Of a DNA stretch of 64,000 nt, positions 35,313 through 47,577 are shown in pieces. Position numbers and translations under genes: made by a program. Source of the DNA: Ipomoea triloba (lineage: Eukaryota; Streptophyta; Magnoliopsida; Solanales; Convolvulaceae); assembly GCF_003576645.1 (NCBI RefSeq), contig NC_044919.1, forward strand, positions 31,538,786 through 31,602,785, read 5' to 3'. Every line of letters begins with the position of its first letter. Position 1 is the stretch's first letter. The notes beneath the pieces are model-generated. The model was not told the DNA's origin and did no database searches. It saw nothing but the letters and a program-made list of their open reading frames with translations.

Positions 35313-38300
35313 ATGGCGGTCCCGTCTTTACGCCTCTCAATCTCTCTCCGTCCCCCCACTCCTTTTAGGAGCCTCCAATTTACAAGCCCTCAGAAACGTT
35401 TAACATTGTTTGTTTGCTTCTGCTCTTCATCTTCGGTTGCGCCACTTCCTCTCGAGCCTTGCACCACCGCAGAAGTTGTAGCTCCGCCGCCGTCTAACGC
35501 GCCACACAGCATCTCCGCCGCCAAATGGGAACCTTTCCGGAAAAAGAAAGTTGTTATGCGAGTCGGTTACGTCGGCTCCGATTATCGAGGTAGCTTACTC
35601 TTCGCTACGGTTATCTTTTCTGTTTGTTGTGGTTGGTTTGTATAGGATTAGACGTTTCTTACCTTTTAAGAGTTTGCATTTTGGTAATTATTAGTGGTAT
35701 GTGTTGAATTTTGGCGCAGGACTTCAAATGCAAAGAGATGTGCACGCGCTATCTAGTAAGAAACCGTTTCTCGAGCTGGAATTATATTTGAATGCACTGT
35801 TTTCTGAACTCATCCTTGTTTAGTAGTCAATAACTTGAAATTTTGGGGAAAACTTTCTGTTGTTTAACAAAATTTGGGATTGGAGTTGTGAATTTTCTCA
35901 GTGATGAACATGATAATTGAACACAATTGTGCTTGTATGGATTATGGATAAATTTATGTAGATATGTAGAAAGCAGCTTTTGACTGCGTAACTTCTCATC
36001 AGCCTAGCCAGCATGGCAGCATAGATGGGAATATGGGATTTTGCTAAAGCATTACAGTTATGTAATGCAGCCATTGAAGGTGAATTGGAAAAGGCTATTT
36101 TCAATGCTGGTGGTATTAAAGATACCAATTTTGGGAATTTGTACAAAATTGGCTGGGCAAGAAGTAGCCGAACTGATAAAGGAGTAAGCTGCGCTTAAAC
36201 TTCGGACGTCAACTTGTGCTTTTTCCATGCTTTCTTTTGTACCGTTTACTCTGTACTTCTCATCTGAGGTTATTGCTAATTTCATGTACTCGTATTACAC
36301 ATCAGGTCCATTCATTGGCTACTGTTATATCTCTGAAAATGGAAATCCCTGAGCATGCATGGAAGGATGATCCCAATGGCATGGATCTTGCTACTTGTGT
36401 GAATTCTTATCTCCCTGAGAGTGTCAGAGTGTTCAGCATCCTGCCATTGCAAAAGTGAGACTTTAGTTGTTAATCATAAATCTTGACATATATGTGTCTG
36501 GAACAAAATCATATTTTTCATGTATCAAGAACTAACAATTTGCAGAATTTTAATTTCTTATGGTCAAGAATGGTAGCTTAAGTTTCATTCATTAGGTATT
36601 AGTCTGGACTTTCATTGACTGAATGTAAAAGGGCTTTCACACAAAAAAGCTTTTATCTCATGTTGTGTCATATTGTTTTATATGTTTTGTAACCAATGAG
36701 GTGTAACTGTGAAAGAGAGTGTAGTTGACTGGTTGAAAGAAATCGAGTTTATGTTTTATCTTCTTAACCTCAAGAATAAAAAACCACATTGTCTGATAGT
36801 CAGTCATATAAAGCAGCATAAATGTGGAGAGTTGCGTACCATTGTTGAAGTATGGGCTATTGATGATGGGTTGTATGTCTCTCTGATCTCAATCACTATG
36901 AACTTTTAGTAAGGGCCTTTTTTTTTCCCTGATTAGTAGATGATAAAGCTACTTGTGATGGTCTCGTGTTCTTTGTTATTTACTCTGACAAACTTTTATG
37001 TATTTATTTTTTGTGCATTCATCTTTTCAATAATTTTTTTCCTCCTTGTAACTTGAAAGTGATCCTGTGTTACACATTGTGATTGTTATTTGTGGTTTCA
37101 TATGTTAAGATGATTTATTTGTTAATATTTCACTTACAGGACATTTGATGCTAGAAAGGAGTGCAATGTTCGCAGATATTCTTATCTTCTTCCTGCCGAA
37201 ATTATTGGAATAAAGAACAACTCAACCTCATCTGAAGTTGACTGTCATTTATCAGATTTTAACAATATATTAAATGCCTTTGAGGTAATTTCTTTTTCTG
37301 CTTCAAAAAATTTCTTTTCCTTCTCCAATTAAGTTCTGTGTTCACACGATGTGTTATCAAGTTCTTTTGCTATTATTTGCTATGCTGGTGGGAGATGTTT
37401 ATCCTTTAAAATATGTAAGATGGGCAAGATAGTCAATGTAACTTGCCTATGCTCTCGACCAATATGAGTTTCTATTCATCATAAGAATACATGAAATGAA
37501 GAAAGTAAAGTTGCTACATTCCGTTATTGTTATTATTCGACTTAAAATCATTGATCTATAAATTAACATGACAATTGGATTATTCAGTTCTGCAACTAGC
37601 ATGTTATAGTATGCTACCATTTATGGGGAATGAGTAATATGTCATTTGTCAACCATTTGGTATTTGTGATGGGGCTGCAGGGAGAACATCCATTCCACAA
37701 CTATACTATACGATCCAAGTACAGGAAACAACTTCCTACCAAAACCAAGAAAAAGAATAACAGAGGAAAGCCATCTCAGAAAAAAGCAATGTCTGAATCT
37801 GAGGAAAGTGATGTAGATGAATCCTTTGCAACACAGAATGTTGTGACAACTGTTGAGGAAAGGACCCAAAATACTCCACCAGGGATCCATGATAATTTGA
37901 ACAATCTGGATGATCAAGATCCCATCTTACCAATCCGTGCTAGATGGCTATATGAAACTGACACGAGGGATAAACTCAGTTCTTCTCATTTCAGAAAGAT
38001 ATTACATTGTAATTGTGGGAACTTGGAGCAGTTACATGGTATGAATTATGTGGAAATCTGCGTCTGTGGAGAATCATTCATGTTACATCAAGTAAGTGTT
38101 TTAGTTTCATAACCATTAGCTATGCATGCATCTTTCCTGTTAAGAATGATTTCACTTTCCTGCAAGTAAGAATTTTCTCAAACTAATTTCTGTTCTTATT
38201 ATGCAGTTAATATTACTTTGTGTTGATTGAGTTTTCTTGATTCATTGCATTTATCCAGATACGCAAAATGGTAGGAACAGCGATTGCAATAAAGCGCAAC

Positions 38301-38675
38301 TTGCTACCCCTGGATGTTTTAAAATTGTCTCTTAACAAGTTTTCACGGATTGTCCTGCCCCTTGCCCCATCAGAAGTTTTGATTTTGAAGAGCAACAGCT
38401 TTGCTTCAAGAACACTACCTGGCAACATAGCAAGACCAGAAGTGTTGAGACTGTTAGAATCCGAGGGCATTCTTGAGGCCGTGGATCAGTTCTACCATTC
38501 CACAATGTTACCTCAAATATCTAGATTTTTGGATCCTTTAGCGTCTCCATGGAGGGAGTGGGTAGCACTTCTGGACGCAAACACAAGTATACCAGAATGC
38601 CAATTGGAAGAAGTTAGGACTGGATGGAAACTACAGATGAAAAGCAAAAAGAAGCCTTTGTCAACATTGGATTGA
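35313..38675 (+). CDS. TruA-family tRNA pseudouridine synthase, 515 aa, seven exons
   Basis: It converts uridine to pseudouridine in RNA, probably tRNA. Exons: 35313-35589, 35720-35755, 36071-36183, 36306-36454, 37140-37284, 37681-38091, 38259-38675; all junctions are GT-AG and phases close over 1,548 bp. The Ser/Arg-rich, acid-poor first 60 residues suggest a plastid or mitochondrial transit peptide. [14 protein letters not shown] opens the TruA fold. [11 protein letters not shown] carries the catalytic aspartate, Asp140. RRYSYLLP and GEHPFHNYT are typical second-half motifs, and FMLHQIRKMVG the C-terminal one. A charged insert (exon 6: [13 protein letters not shown], then acidic) splits the domain, as in eukaryotic PUS1-like proteins. 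The start is the first ATG; an in-frame GTG six bases earlier is not a plant start. Exon 2 is only 36 bp. The exact target uridine is unknown. Confidence 0.93.
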
Positions 38676-40025
38676 GGTACGTCTACTACCATTCAGTAAG
38701 CTATATTTCAGCATACTTCTACTCCTACTACAACAATAATTCTAAGGTGTTGATTTACACCGGGTACAATTCAAAAAGTTTTGAGTTGTACAAGGTACTG
38801 TCGGGGCATTACGGGTACAACCCAAAAAGCTTTTTGGGTTACACAGGATACTGTGGGGACATTACCTAGTACAACCACACATGCATGTTGGATTGAACCC
38901 AGTGCAAAACTACATGCAAATCAACCAACACTGTAGACTTTCCTCAACAATAAACCACCTTTCACAACACCAAAACTGTCATTACAAGCATTAAGTGTAT
39001 GTGAAGTCTGTATGACTGTATTCATTTTTATGTAAAATAAATTATATAAATTTGCCAAACTAGTAGATAACAGCCCCCATCAATCTTCTAAGCCATCATT
39101 AACCAAGGAATGACTACTTATTGCATGAGCAAAAGTTATGCATTTGAGTTGAGATAATTTGATAGATTTGGAGGAAACCAGAATAGCTCCTTTTTTGGGT
39201 GACGAGGGAAACCCGGGTAAATCGCAAAAGACCACAAGAAAATAAAACAGTTCTGACCGGGTTAAACTAATAAGACAAATAAGCTGTTTTCATTGGGAGT
39301 TGAACTTGGAATCTTGTGATTACCAAGTTAATAGGCCAACCAACTTCTCTGGGGTTGTTTCAATCACAATAGCTTCTCAATCTTACAATGATGTATTGCT
39401 CTTTGGATGCAGACAGCAAATGTATGACTCAGATCAGTTCTTGGTGGGAATGAAAAGCTTCTTGATAAGCTCTACTCTGCTATCAGCCAAGGAGCAACTA
39501 GCAAAGCCAATGACTTGAGATGAAACCAGAAAAATGAGAACGCATTCCTCAAAATTCATACTATGATGTTGTTAGCCATTACTAATGAGTAATGAGACAC
39601 TGACATGATTTTGTATTATATAGGTATGTAGTATCGTCCCATACCGGCCATAATGCTTGCCAGATTATTACACAACACGTACATACAGACAACAACTCAA
39701 CAAGCAATCTATTCCTTATCATTTCTTAGGCCTAGGAACTATGAATTTATGGCTTGACAATGATGTTTGAAATTCTGAGGGCATGAATATTGCTACGTGC
39801 AAGATATTCCATGCCCGTGATGAAACATGAAAGATTACCCACGATTAGGGATGTCAAGTGGTCAAGCCTTATTGGTTTTGGACTAGTTGAGCTGATTTTT
39901 TATTGGGTTAAATTATTTTATTTTAATTTTAATTTTTTTTATCGTGTCAGTCATCAATTTTGGATTAAGATTGAAATCTGAATTCATGCTTTATACTTGT
40001 ATAAGTCACGTCATTCGAAATAAAG
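38676..40025. other. 3' flank of pseudouridine synthase, dispersed repeat pieces
   Basis: 38676 to about 39050 probably holds the 3' untranslated region. A GGGTACAA..CAAAAAG phrase is locally repeated (38760-38850). Around 39195-39360 lies text with TTGGGTGACGAGGGAAACCC and CTTGTGATTACCAAGTTAA; pieces similar to the latter occur near 44628 and 53522. No further gene was recognised. Confidence 0.4.
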
Positions 40026-40034
40026 TACTTGTAT

Positions 40035-40345
40035 GAGTTAATACCATCTGTGGTCCTTCGAGTATAGCGATTTTGTCACGTTTTGTCCTAAATTTTTATA
40101 ATGATCACCTGTGATCCTTCGATTTTCAAATTGTTACCATTTGTGATCCAAGTCAATCATCAATGACCTTTCAACTATCAAATTTTAACCAGTCATGATC
40201 CTTCATTACATTTTAAAAGTTGAGGGATCATGAGTGGTTAACTTGGACCATGAATGGTAAGAATTTGAAAGTTGAAGGATCACGAGTGATCAGACTAAAC
40301 GTGGCAAAATTACTATACTTGGAGGACCTCTATGACATTAACTCT
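40035..40345. mobile_element. Mutator-type MITE, 311 bp, perfect 9-bp target duplication
   Basis: The ends are GAGTTAAT... and ...ATTAACTC(T). The arms form a long imperfect inverted repeat: TGGTCCTTCGAGTATAG on the left pairs with CTATACTTGGAGGACC on the right, and TGATCACCTGTGATCCTTC with GAAGGATCACGAGTGATCA. TACTTGTAT at 40026-40034 is repeated exactly at 40346-40354. Nine-base duplication plus long inverted repeats is diagnostic of Mutator-like elements. It has no coding sequence. Confidence 0.9.
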
Positions 40346-40354
40346 TACTTGTAT

Positions 40355-41490
40355 AGTTCACATTTAATGAGTGAAAAACTGTAATTATTATTTTGAGTAA
40401 ATTTTATTTGTGTAATAGTGTTCAAATTATACCTGAGAGGTAAATTGTATTAGAAATGTTTTGACGTGCCGTAAGAATTGAACTTTTGACCGAGAATTAT
40501 GTTTCATGTATTCACCTTGACATCAGTCCTGATCTCACCTCGACATCATTCGGATCAACAATAACATTAAAGAACAACAGACGATAGATACGAAACATAT
40601 CAAAAACTTTGGGTCCACTAAGGTTATATGATGGTACAGCATGGTGGGGCGGTAATTGCGTCGTTCTAAGTCTTCATTTCAGTCTTCTAAGTAAGGTAAC
40701 GTCGTCTGCGCCGGCCATTTGAAGTTCCCACGACACATTTAGTAATGTTACATTGTTACTACAAATCTTTAATGATTAAGTGAATCCATTAATGAGAAAT
40801 TACACTAGTAATTTTATTTTATTAATAAACTCTAAATTACTCATAATAATATTATGTCACAAGATAAGAGCATCTCCATTTGGAGTATTTTGTTGGTTTT
40901 TGCCAAAAAGAAAAAATCGCGATTGTTATGTTATGGACCCGAGTCCATATTGTAAGGTAGACTTGGGTCCATGTTTACAATTTTAGAACTCTATATTCAC
41001 AATTTCATAATTCTATATTCAACCGTATAACACAATTTTTGAATGTATATAACAAAATTGTGAATATAGAGTTCAAAAATTGTGAATATTAACTAATGTA
41101 ATTTTGTATATTGAGATCTAAAATTGTGAACATGAAGAGCATGATTTTTCATTGATTTTTTTCTCCCGGAAATCAAGGATTTTTGTGAGTCCCAATCAAA
41201 AGCCAAATAAAGCATTCTCCAACACGGTTATGAAATTATGTACCTTATAAGTATGAATTATGTACCTCGTCGTTTCGATCCATAATGTTATATAGACTTT
41301 GGTCTATAAGATAAATTGGCCCTATTTGCGATAAGTATTAACTTTTATATGCATTATATATAATAATATTAGTTACGAATTTACCCCTAATTAAATGAAA
41401 CCTACCTAGTCAAATCAAAAATACATTAAGCGACATTAATCATGCGTCTTTTCGCACTTAGTTCCAACTTCCACCAATCATTTTAACTCC
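40355..41490. other. Intergenic DNA with a diverged inverted repeat
   Basis: No gene was seen. Between about 40970 and 41130 the phrases TAGAACTCTATATTCACAATTT and AATTGTGAATATAGAGTTC face each other, an imperfect palindrome of perhaps 130 bp that may be another small foldback element. Confidence 0.45.
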
Positions 41491-41492
41491 TT

Positions 41493-41768
41493 GGCCCTGT
41501 TTGGTAAATAATAAGCCTATTAGTCAATTTTGTCTTATTTGACCACTATTAGTTGTTTGGCTAATAAGCTTTTTGTAACTCTAAAATGCTAAAATTCAAA
41601 AGGCTACTCAAAGCAGCATTTTCAATTAGCTTTTTGAGAAAAGAAATTATACCAAACATCTATCAGCTAACAGCTAATTTATCAAACAATTTTCTATAAT
41701 CAGCTAATGTTATCAAAAAATTATACCTTCTAACCCAAACAGCCAACATCCATTTACCAAACAGGCCC
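41493..41768. mobile_element. hAT-like MITE
   Basis: Left end GGCCCTGTTTGGTAAATA; right end, reverse complemented, GGGCCTGTTTGGTAAATG: a terminal inverted repeat of about 17 bp. The interior shares ATTAGTCAATTTTG, TTTGACCACTATTAGTTG and AGCTAACAGCTAAT with the reversed copy at 26619-26893, so they are one family. No clear 8-bp target duplication was found. Confidence 0.7.
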
Positions 41769-41769
41769 T

Positions 41770-42810
41770 TATAAGATTATATATTTCTCCAAGTAGTCCA
41801 AAAGTAGGCAAATTAGAGCATATCATTAATTTGGCTTTTAGCATTGGTTTTTACTGGCCAGGCAAGAAAGAGAAGTAAGAGGAGAAGAAAAAAGAGAAAA
41901 GCAAAATCTGACGCAAAAGAAATAAAACAAAAGGGAAAAGCAAAGAAGTTCACGTGTCTGAATGAGCGTTGGATGTGCGCCTAGCTCCAGCTCTCTTATG
42001 TTATTTCTCTCTCCTACGAGACTCACAAAAATCTAGATTCTTACTAGGCTCCAACCTTCTCTCTCCACTTTTCTCCTTCTTTCACATAGACAAAAAGATG
42101 CAAAAACCACAAATGGGGAGGCTCTTACACTATGTACTTGGATTTATATTAAAAAAGTGAATTCTTGATAAATGTTCAATTTTAATATACTAATTATTCA
42201 TTATTAATATACTATAAGTTTATTTTTAAATAATACATTAAAAATGAATATGCAATATACTAAAAATAAACTTTAAAAAGTGAACATTTAGTAAAAAATA
42301 AATAAATCTTTAATCCATTGTGCGCACCGACATTTGGTCATATCTGTTAAATCATTGAATCACCGTAATTTACATTCTCAGCTCTCAAATACTCTGTCGG
42401 GCGAGGTGTAGAAACCCTTGAAATTAAAAGTTTAATTTTTTTGAAAAAAGAAAATAAATCTTTAATATACTAAAAATAAATTTATATATCAATTATCAAC
42501 CTTATAGTATTAGTATAGACCATGGTCAGAGTGAAAGCAAAGCAACATCATATCATATTTCATGGTCGAAACAGAAACCCCGCTATCTTCTGTCGGTCTC
42601 CAAAGTCAATTTCAGTAGGCTTCCTCTTGTAAATGATTTCTACACTACCAAAAAGTCTACAACACATCATGTATACTATATATTTCATTTTACGTATTTA
42701 GTTTAATTATCGAGACTTGATGTAAGTTGTTTATAATTTAATTTTTCATTTAATATTAATTTATAAATTGAACATATTGACACAGTCGAATTTGAGAATT
42801 ATAAGAAAAT
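41770..42810. other. Intergenic DNA, no gene seen
   Basis: AT-rich apart from purine-rich text at 41860-41950. A short repeated phrase, AATATACTAAAAATAAA, occurs near 42251 and 42463. Reading frames here have no recognisable domain. Confidence 0.45.
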
Positions 42811-42817
42811 GAACAAT

Positions 42818-43341
42818 AAAAGATGGGTTAGTTTGATTTAAGGATGACAATGTGTCCCGGAGATGGGGAATTTTTTCAATTTCCCGCCGGCGACGGGGAT
42901 ACCTTTCCCCGTCCCGTCTCCGAATAATATATATATATATAGTAATGTAACAGTACGTGTCAATAGTGTTTATTTAAAATAGTTAGGTACGCCATTGAGA
43001 TAACAAATTTGCTTACCATTAACACTAAGACTAATAACCATTTTATGATGTAAAACTATAAATTAACAGTAAAAGATGGGTTAGTTTGATCTAGGGATGA
43101 CAATGTGTTCCGTTTCTGTCGGGGATTGGGGACGGAGATGGGAAATTTTTTCAATTCCCCGCCGGGGACGGGGACTGGGATACCCCTCTCCGGCCCACTC
43201 CGTCTCCGAATAATTATATATATATAGTAATGTAAAAATAGTGTTTATTTATTTAAATAAAATAGTTAGGTACGCTATTGAGATAACAAATTTGCTTACA
43301 CTAAGATTAATAACCATTTTATGAGGTAAAACTATAAATTA
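42818..43341. repeat. Tandem duplication, 253-bp unit, two copies
   Basis: AAAAGATGGGTTAGTTTGAT starts at 42818 and 43071. Each unit includes a G/C-rich part (GGGATGACAATGTG, CCCGCCGG, GTCTCCGAATAAT) followed by a TA microsatellite and TAGTTAGGTACGC. GGGATGACAATG with GGGGACGGGGA-type text is typical of a widespread plant transposon end, so a MITE-like unit was probably doubled. Confidence 0.85.
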
Positions 43342-43657
43342 ATTTTTTTTTTCTTGTTTACAAATCTTAAGGATTTTAAACATGACTAAAATGTTTTGGT
43401 TAATTGTTAACCGATCAATTAATTGAAAAAATCATTTCAGTTAATTCAAAAATAAAATTTTCAATTTAATTAATGGTTAAAATATTTTATAAATTTATTT
43501 AACTTGATTCGCTTATTATTTATTAATTGAATTAACTAAACAAACACTCATACCTGGAACCAGAATCCTGTATATACTGATATGCATACCCAGCAAGACC
43601 ATACGAAGGCAGTGACGCATGCATAATGTTACATCATCTTGACGAACTCAACAACAA

Positions 43658-43658
43658 C

Positions 43659-43695
<37 letters not shown>
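43658..43695. repeat. (AAT)n microsatellite
   Basis: About 12 AAT units, preceded by a few CAA units, 0.3 kb beyond the 3' end of the NFD4-like gene. Confidence 0.95.
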
Positions 43696-43990
43696 GTTCT
43701 ACTACATGACTTCCATCTTCTACTTTATCACTTTACTCATTGACGTGACAAAGATATGATATGTTATTTTTATCCTGCACATCAAAAGCAGGGAGTAAAA
43801 ATTGGGAGTCTAACTGTCTAAATAGTATTTTCCTAATAATAATAATAATTCCTAATTAAAATATTACATACATCAACTTGACAAACAACGTACGCAGTAA
43901 AAAAACAACGTACGCAGTAACCTTAATTACTGCTAGCTATAGGCTATGGCTTCTATACGTACTATAACGGTAAACGGCTTTAACCGCCGT

Positions 43991-46448
43991 TTACGGGAGA
44001 GCGTTGACAGGTTGGCGGTGAGAATAAAAGCTTCGAGTTCTTGCATGGAAGACGAGGGCCAACAACGTTCCAAAGGAGCAGAGACAACCCCAGATTAGAA
44101 AGGTGGTGTGAAAGCAGGTGGTTCCCATGCAGGTTCCGGTGCCGGCGGAGCTATGGCGGCGGCCTTCTCTCTTGTAGATGAGCGCGGCCATGTCGCCGAA
44201 GAGGAAGGAGCCGATGGGGATGTTGGTGACGAGGAGGTTGTGGTTCACGCCGAAATTTTGGGCGCCGAAGAGCTCGGTGGTTGTGGAGACGGCGATGGAA
44301 GTTATCGCGCCGGTGCAGATTCCTATCACGCCTGTGCTGATGTAGAGACAGATGTGGCTGCCGTGGAGCAGCAGGAAGAACGCGCCGCACATCGGCACCA
44401 TCGTGGCGGCGATGCTCGCCGGCCTCGATATCCTGTACTTGCTCCTGAAACATATAAACAATACAACATGAGAAACTAGTAACTATTTCAGGGCGTGAAT
44501 TAAATAAATTCTGTCATATAATCCTAGTAATAAAGTACCATAAGACAACTTAGATTGCCTATATTTAACATGCTCTAACCAAAAAATCAGTTAATATGTT
44601 GCTTTCTACTGTAGTCAAATTTGAAAACTTGTAATTATCAAGTTAACACAGATTAACCAACTTGACTGAATTGTCTCCCACAACGTAAGAATATAGATGT
44701 ATGGGCTCAAGTGAAAAAGGGATTAAATGCAGCATCCTTAAATATGCAAGCAACCTAAGTAGAATGAACAGTAAAAGTAGCAACAAACAACTAAAGATGT
44801 TAGCTTAAATGGGAAAGATTTGAGTGCAACGCCCTTAAAAGAACTGATATACACACATGACACATGCAAAATAGGTAAAAGTAACAAACAATTAAACACT
44901 AAAATGTATTGACTCAAGCACAATGAGTGTGTAAAGCCAATGAAAAACGTTGACTCAAGTGGAAAAAAACTTAAATGTATGTAACACTCTTAAAAGAGGT
45001 TGTGCTGAATTGGAGCCGCTCCCCAGAGTATCAAGGAGGCAAGACATCCAGAACATAACATGTGTGCATGGGCATTTAATGACCGAATAAATTGGTCCTT
45101 TGAATTCTGTGAACTAACAAGTACGACGGCATTAATGCAGATTAAGACAGGGAATGAGAGAGAGAGAACGAGAGAGGTTGCGTTACTTTGAGAAGAAGTA
45201 GTCGTAGAGCGACGGAAGAAGACGACCGAAGAAACTGAGCGACGACGACAGTGAGACCAACGTAGAAGTCTCCGAACTGCCACGCGACTCCGCTATTTGT
45301 CCCAAGTTGTTCAAGTACACTAACCCTAGCGTCGCCCCAAAGAAATAAACAAAGAAATATAGCCAAAAATCAATTCTTGTCACCATTTTCTTTGCCCCAA
45401 TCTCCTCCCTACTCGAAATCCCATCCAAACCTGCATGTCGTTCTTTTGATAATCCCTCCAATGATAGTGATTGCGTGGCACCAGATAGTGATGACGGTGG
45501 TGGTAATCCCGGGCCAGAATTACATTCTTTTGATTCTGTCCATACTGATGGTGGTAGTGGTGGTGGTAGTGATTGCGTGGCACCAGAAGGTGGTGATCTC
45601 GAGGCGGATTGTTCATCCTCGCTCTGATTATAAACTTTCATGTCGTGCCTAATCCAACACTTTCTCTGTAACTGTTCTTTAAGCTCCTCAGCGATGGGGA
45701 CCACGACGGGGAACACCAACCAAGCCGCCATGCCCGTCAAGCTCAAGTAACTAGGCAAGATTCTTGAAACGCCGGCACCCAAACTAGTAATCACGGCATA
45801 AACCCCGGTGGCTATGGTTATCACAAACATTATACTAAACCCGCCGGCCAGGCTTCTTGATCTTCCGATCTTGATATCCCTAGCCAACGGCGCCGCCACG
45901 GCGGAGACCACTAACGGCAAGGCGGCGTTGAGGAGGAGATACGTTTTGGCCCTTTCCCCCGCCGGAGAATCCACGTTCACGACATCGACTATGTCGGTGA
46001 AAATCTTGGCGCTTAACCCGACATAGCTCGTGGACAATCCGACGGCCACCTGGCGATCCAGCGGGAAGTTTTGGATGGCCAGGATGTAACAGACGGTGTT
46101 GATCCAGCAAATGCTGTTCCCCGCCACGGCCGTGAGCAAGAAAACCTGCCAGAAAGACAAGGAAGTGATCTGATTTACGAGGAAGAGATACTGGACGCCA
46201 TAGCCAATGAACCCAAGCGTCGACCCAATCAACAGCACCACCCAGAGCGGCAAATACGCCGCCGCCACGCCGGAAAACCAGCCGAAAAGCTTCCCGGCGT
46301 CGTTGGCGAACGCCAGATTGTTGAGCTGCACCTGAGATAGGGAGAGGAGCTGTTTAAGCCGGGAAGAATACGCCGGGAAATTCAAGTTGCTGCCGTTCAC
46401 TGATTGCAGCCATATCGCTGCCACTAAGCTCAGCCATTGAAGCGCCAT
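43991..46448 (-). CDS. Nodulin-like / NFD4-type MFS membrane protein, 571 aa
   Basis: A predicted multi-pass membrane transporter of the plant nodulin-like/MFS group; the substrate is unknown. Two exons (minus): 46448-45187 and 44444-43991, with a 741-bp GT-AG intron; phases close over 1,716 bp. The N-terminal nodulin-like domain is clear (WLSLVAAIWLQSVNGSNLNF, then ANDAGKLFGWFSGVAAAYLP). About twelve hydrophobic segments split around a soluble loop at about 270-350. This loop is rich in Ser and Pro and contains two copies of SGATQSL, so it arose partly by internal repetition. The second half opens RIDFWLYFFVYFFGATLGLV. After the intron come SKYRISRPASIAATMVPM and GVNHNLLVTNIPIGSF, with a basic tail. 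The length is normal for the family. The start is the ATG before MALQWLSLVA; this 5' end is duplicated at 48986-49062. Confidence 0.93.
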
Positions 46449-47516
46449 GGATTCAACTCAATTCTAACCAAAATCCTTGGAATTTGGCAGAAGAGATGAG
46501 AGTAATTATCCTAGCTAGATAGCTAGCTAGAATTTTATTTTTTTCCAAATGGGATTCAATTCTAACCAAAATCTTTGATATTTGGCAGGAGAGATTAGGG
46601 TAATCCTAGCTAGATAGCTAGAATTTTTATTTTTTTTTTTTGCAAATGGGAATGCTGAATGTTAAAATAGAGGCTCATAGTCATAATGAAGGGGAGTTAT
46701 AAGAAGCAATGATGGTTAGTGACGTTGATTAGCGATGTATGGGGATGGCAATATAATTGTGGTGGTTAATAGGAAAATGTGTTTTCCTTTGAGCCACCAC
46801 TCAGAACTACTGTCGCCATATTATGACATTTTTTTAAGACTTCCCAAAATTTATAATTTAAACCCAAGAAAAAAATACCATTTTTTTTTTCATAAATGCT
46901 AAGATAGTATAGTGTGCGACTATTAGTTAATTCACGATTTCAGGACAATTCCAAGTACATAATTTGTTAATTACATGCATATAATATGTTAAGTGTAGCC
47001 ACATAATTTAACCGTCATTTTAGACCAGGTATTGAGGAGCTTGGTGCATGACATAACAATTGAGCCAAGTTGGTTTGACTATTAGTTTAGTAACCTAAGA
47101 TTCCAAGTCATCAATTCAACCCCCAACCAGAGCAATCTATTAGTCTTCTTGGTTTGAGCTAGTCAGCTATGATTCAAAGTAATTTCGAGTTCTCGTTCAA
47201 AATGAATAATGGAAAAATGAAAAAATTATTCTCAAATGTACCTATTGAGTTGAGAAAAATGGTGTTTGTGAAGACTTTATAGTAGCATGCACTAAGGGCT
47301 TTGATTTCCGTTACCATGTTTGTTTGCCTACTTTTGTTATCCTACTATATATTGTATTCAAATCCATTAGTAATTACAAAATTCATTACCTTTTTACTCC
47401 TCTACTTGAACAATTGAATAAAAAATAAGGGAGGAAAAAATGAAAAAAAAAAATAAAAATGTCATTGTCCATGCATTAAGTATGGAATTTTAATTTATAC
47501 ACACATATATGTATGC

Positions 47517-47577
<61 letters not shown>

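Noticed and set aside
44108..44479. Plus-strand 123-codon Gly/Ala/Glu-rich frame
   Set aside because: Antisense shadow of NFD4-like exon 2, which is GC-rich.
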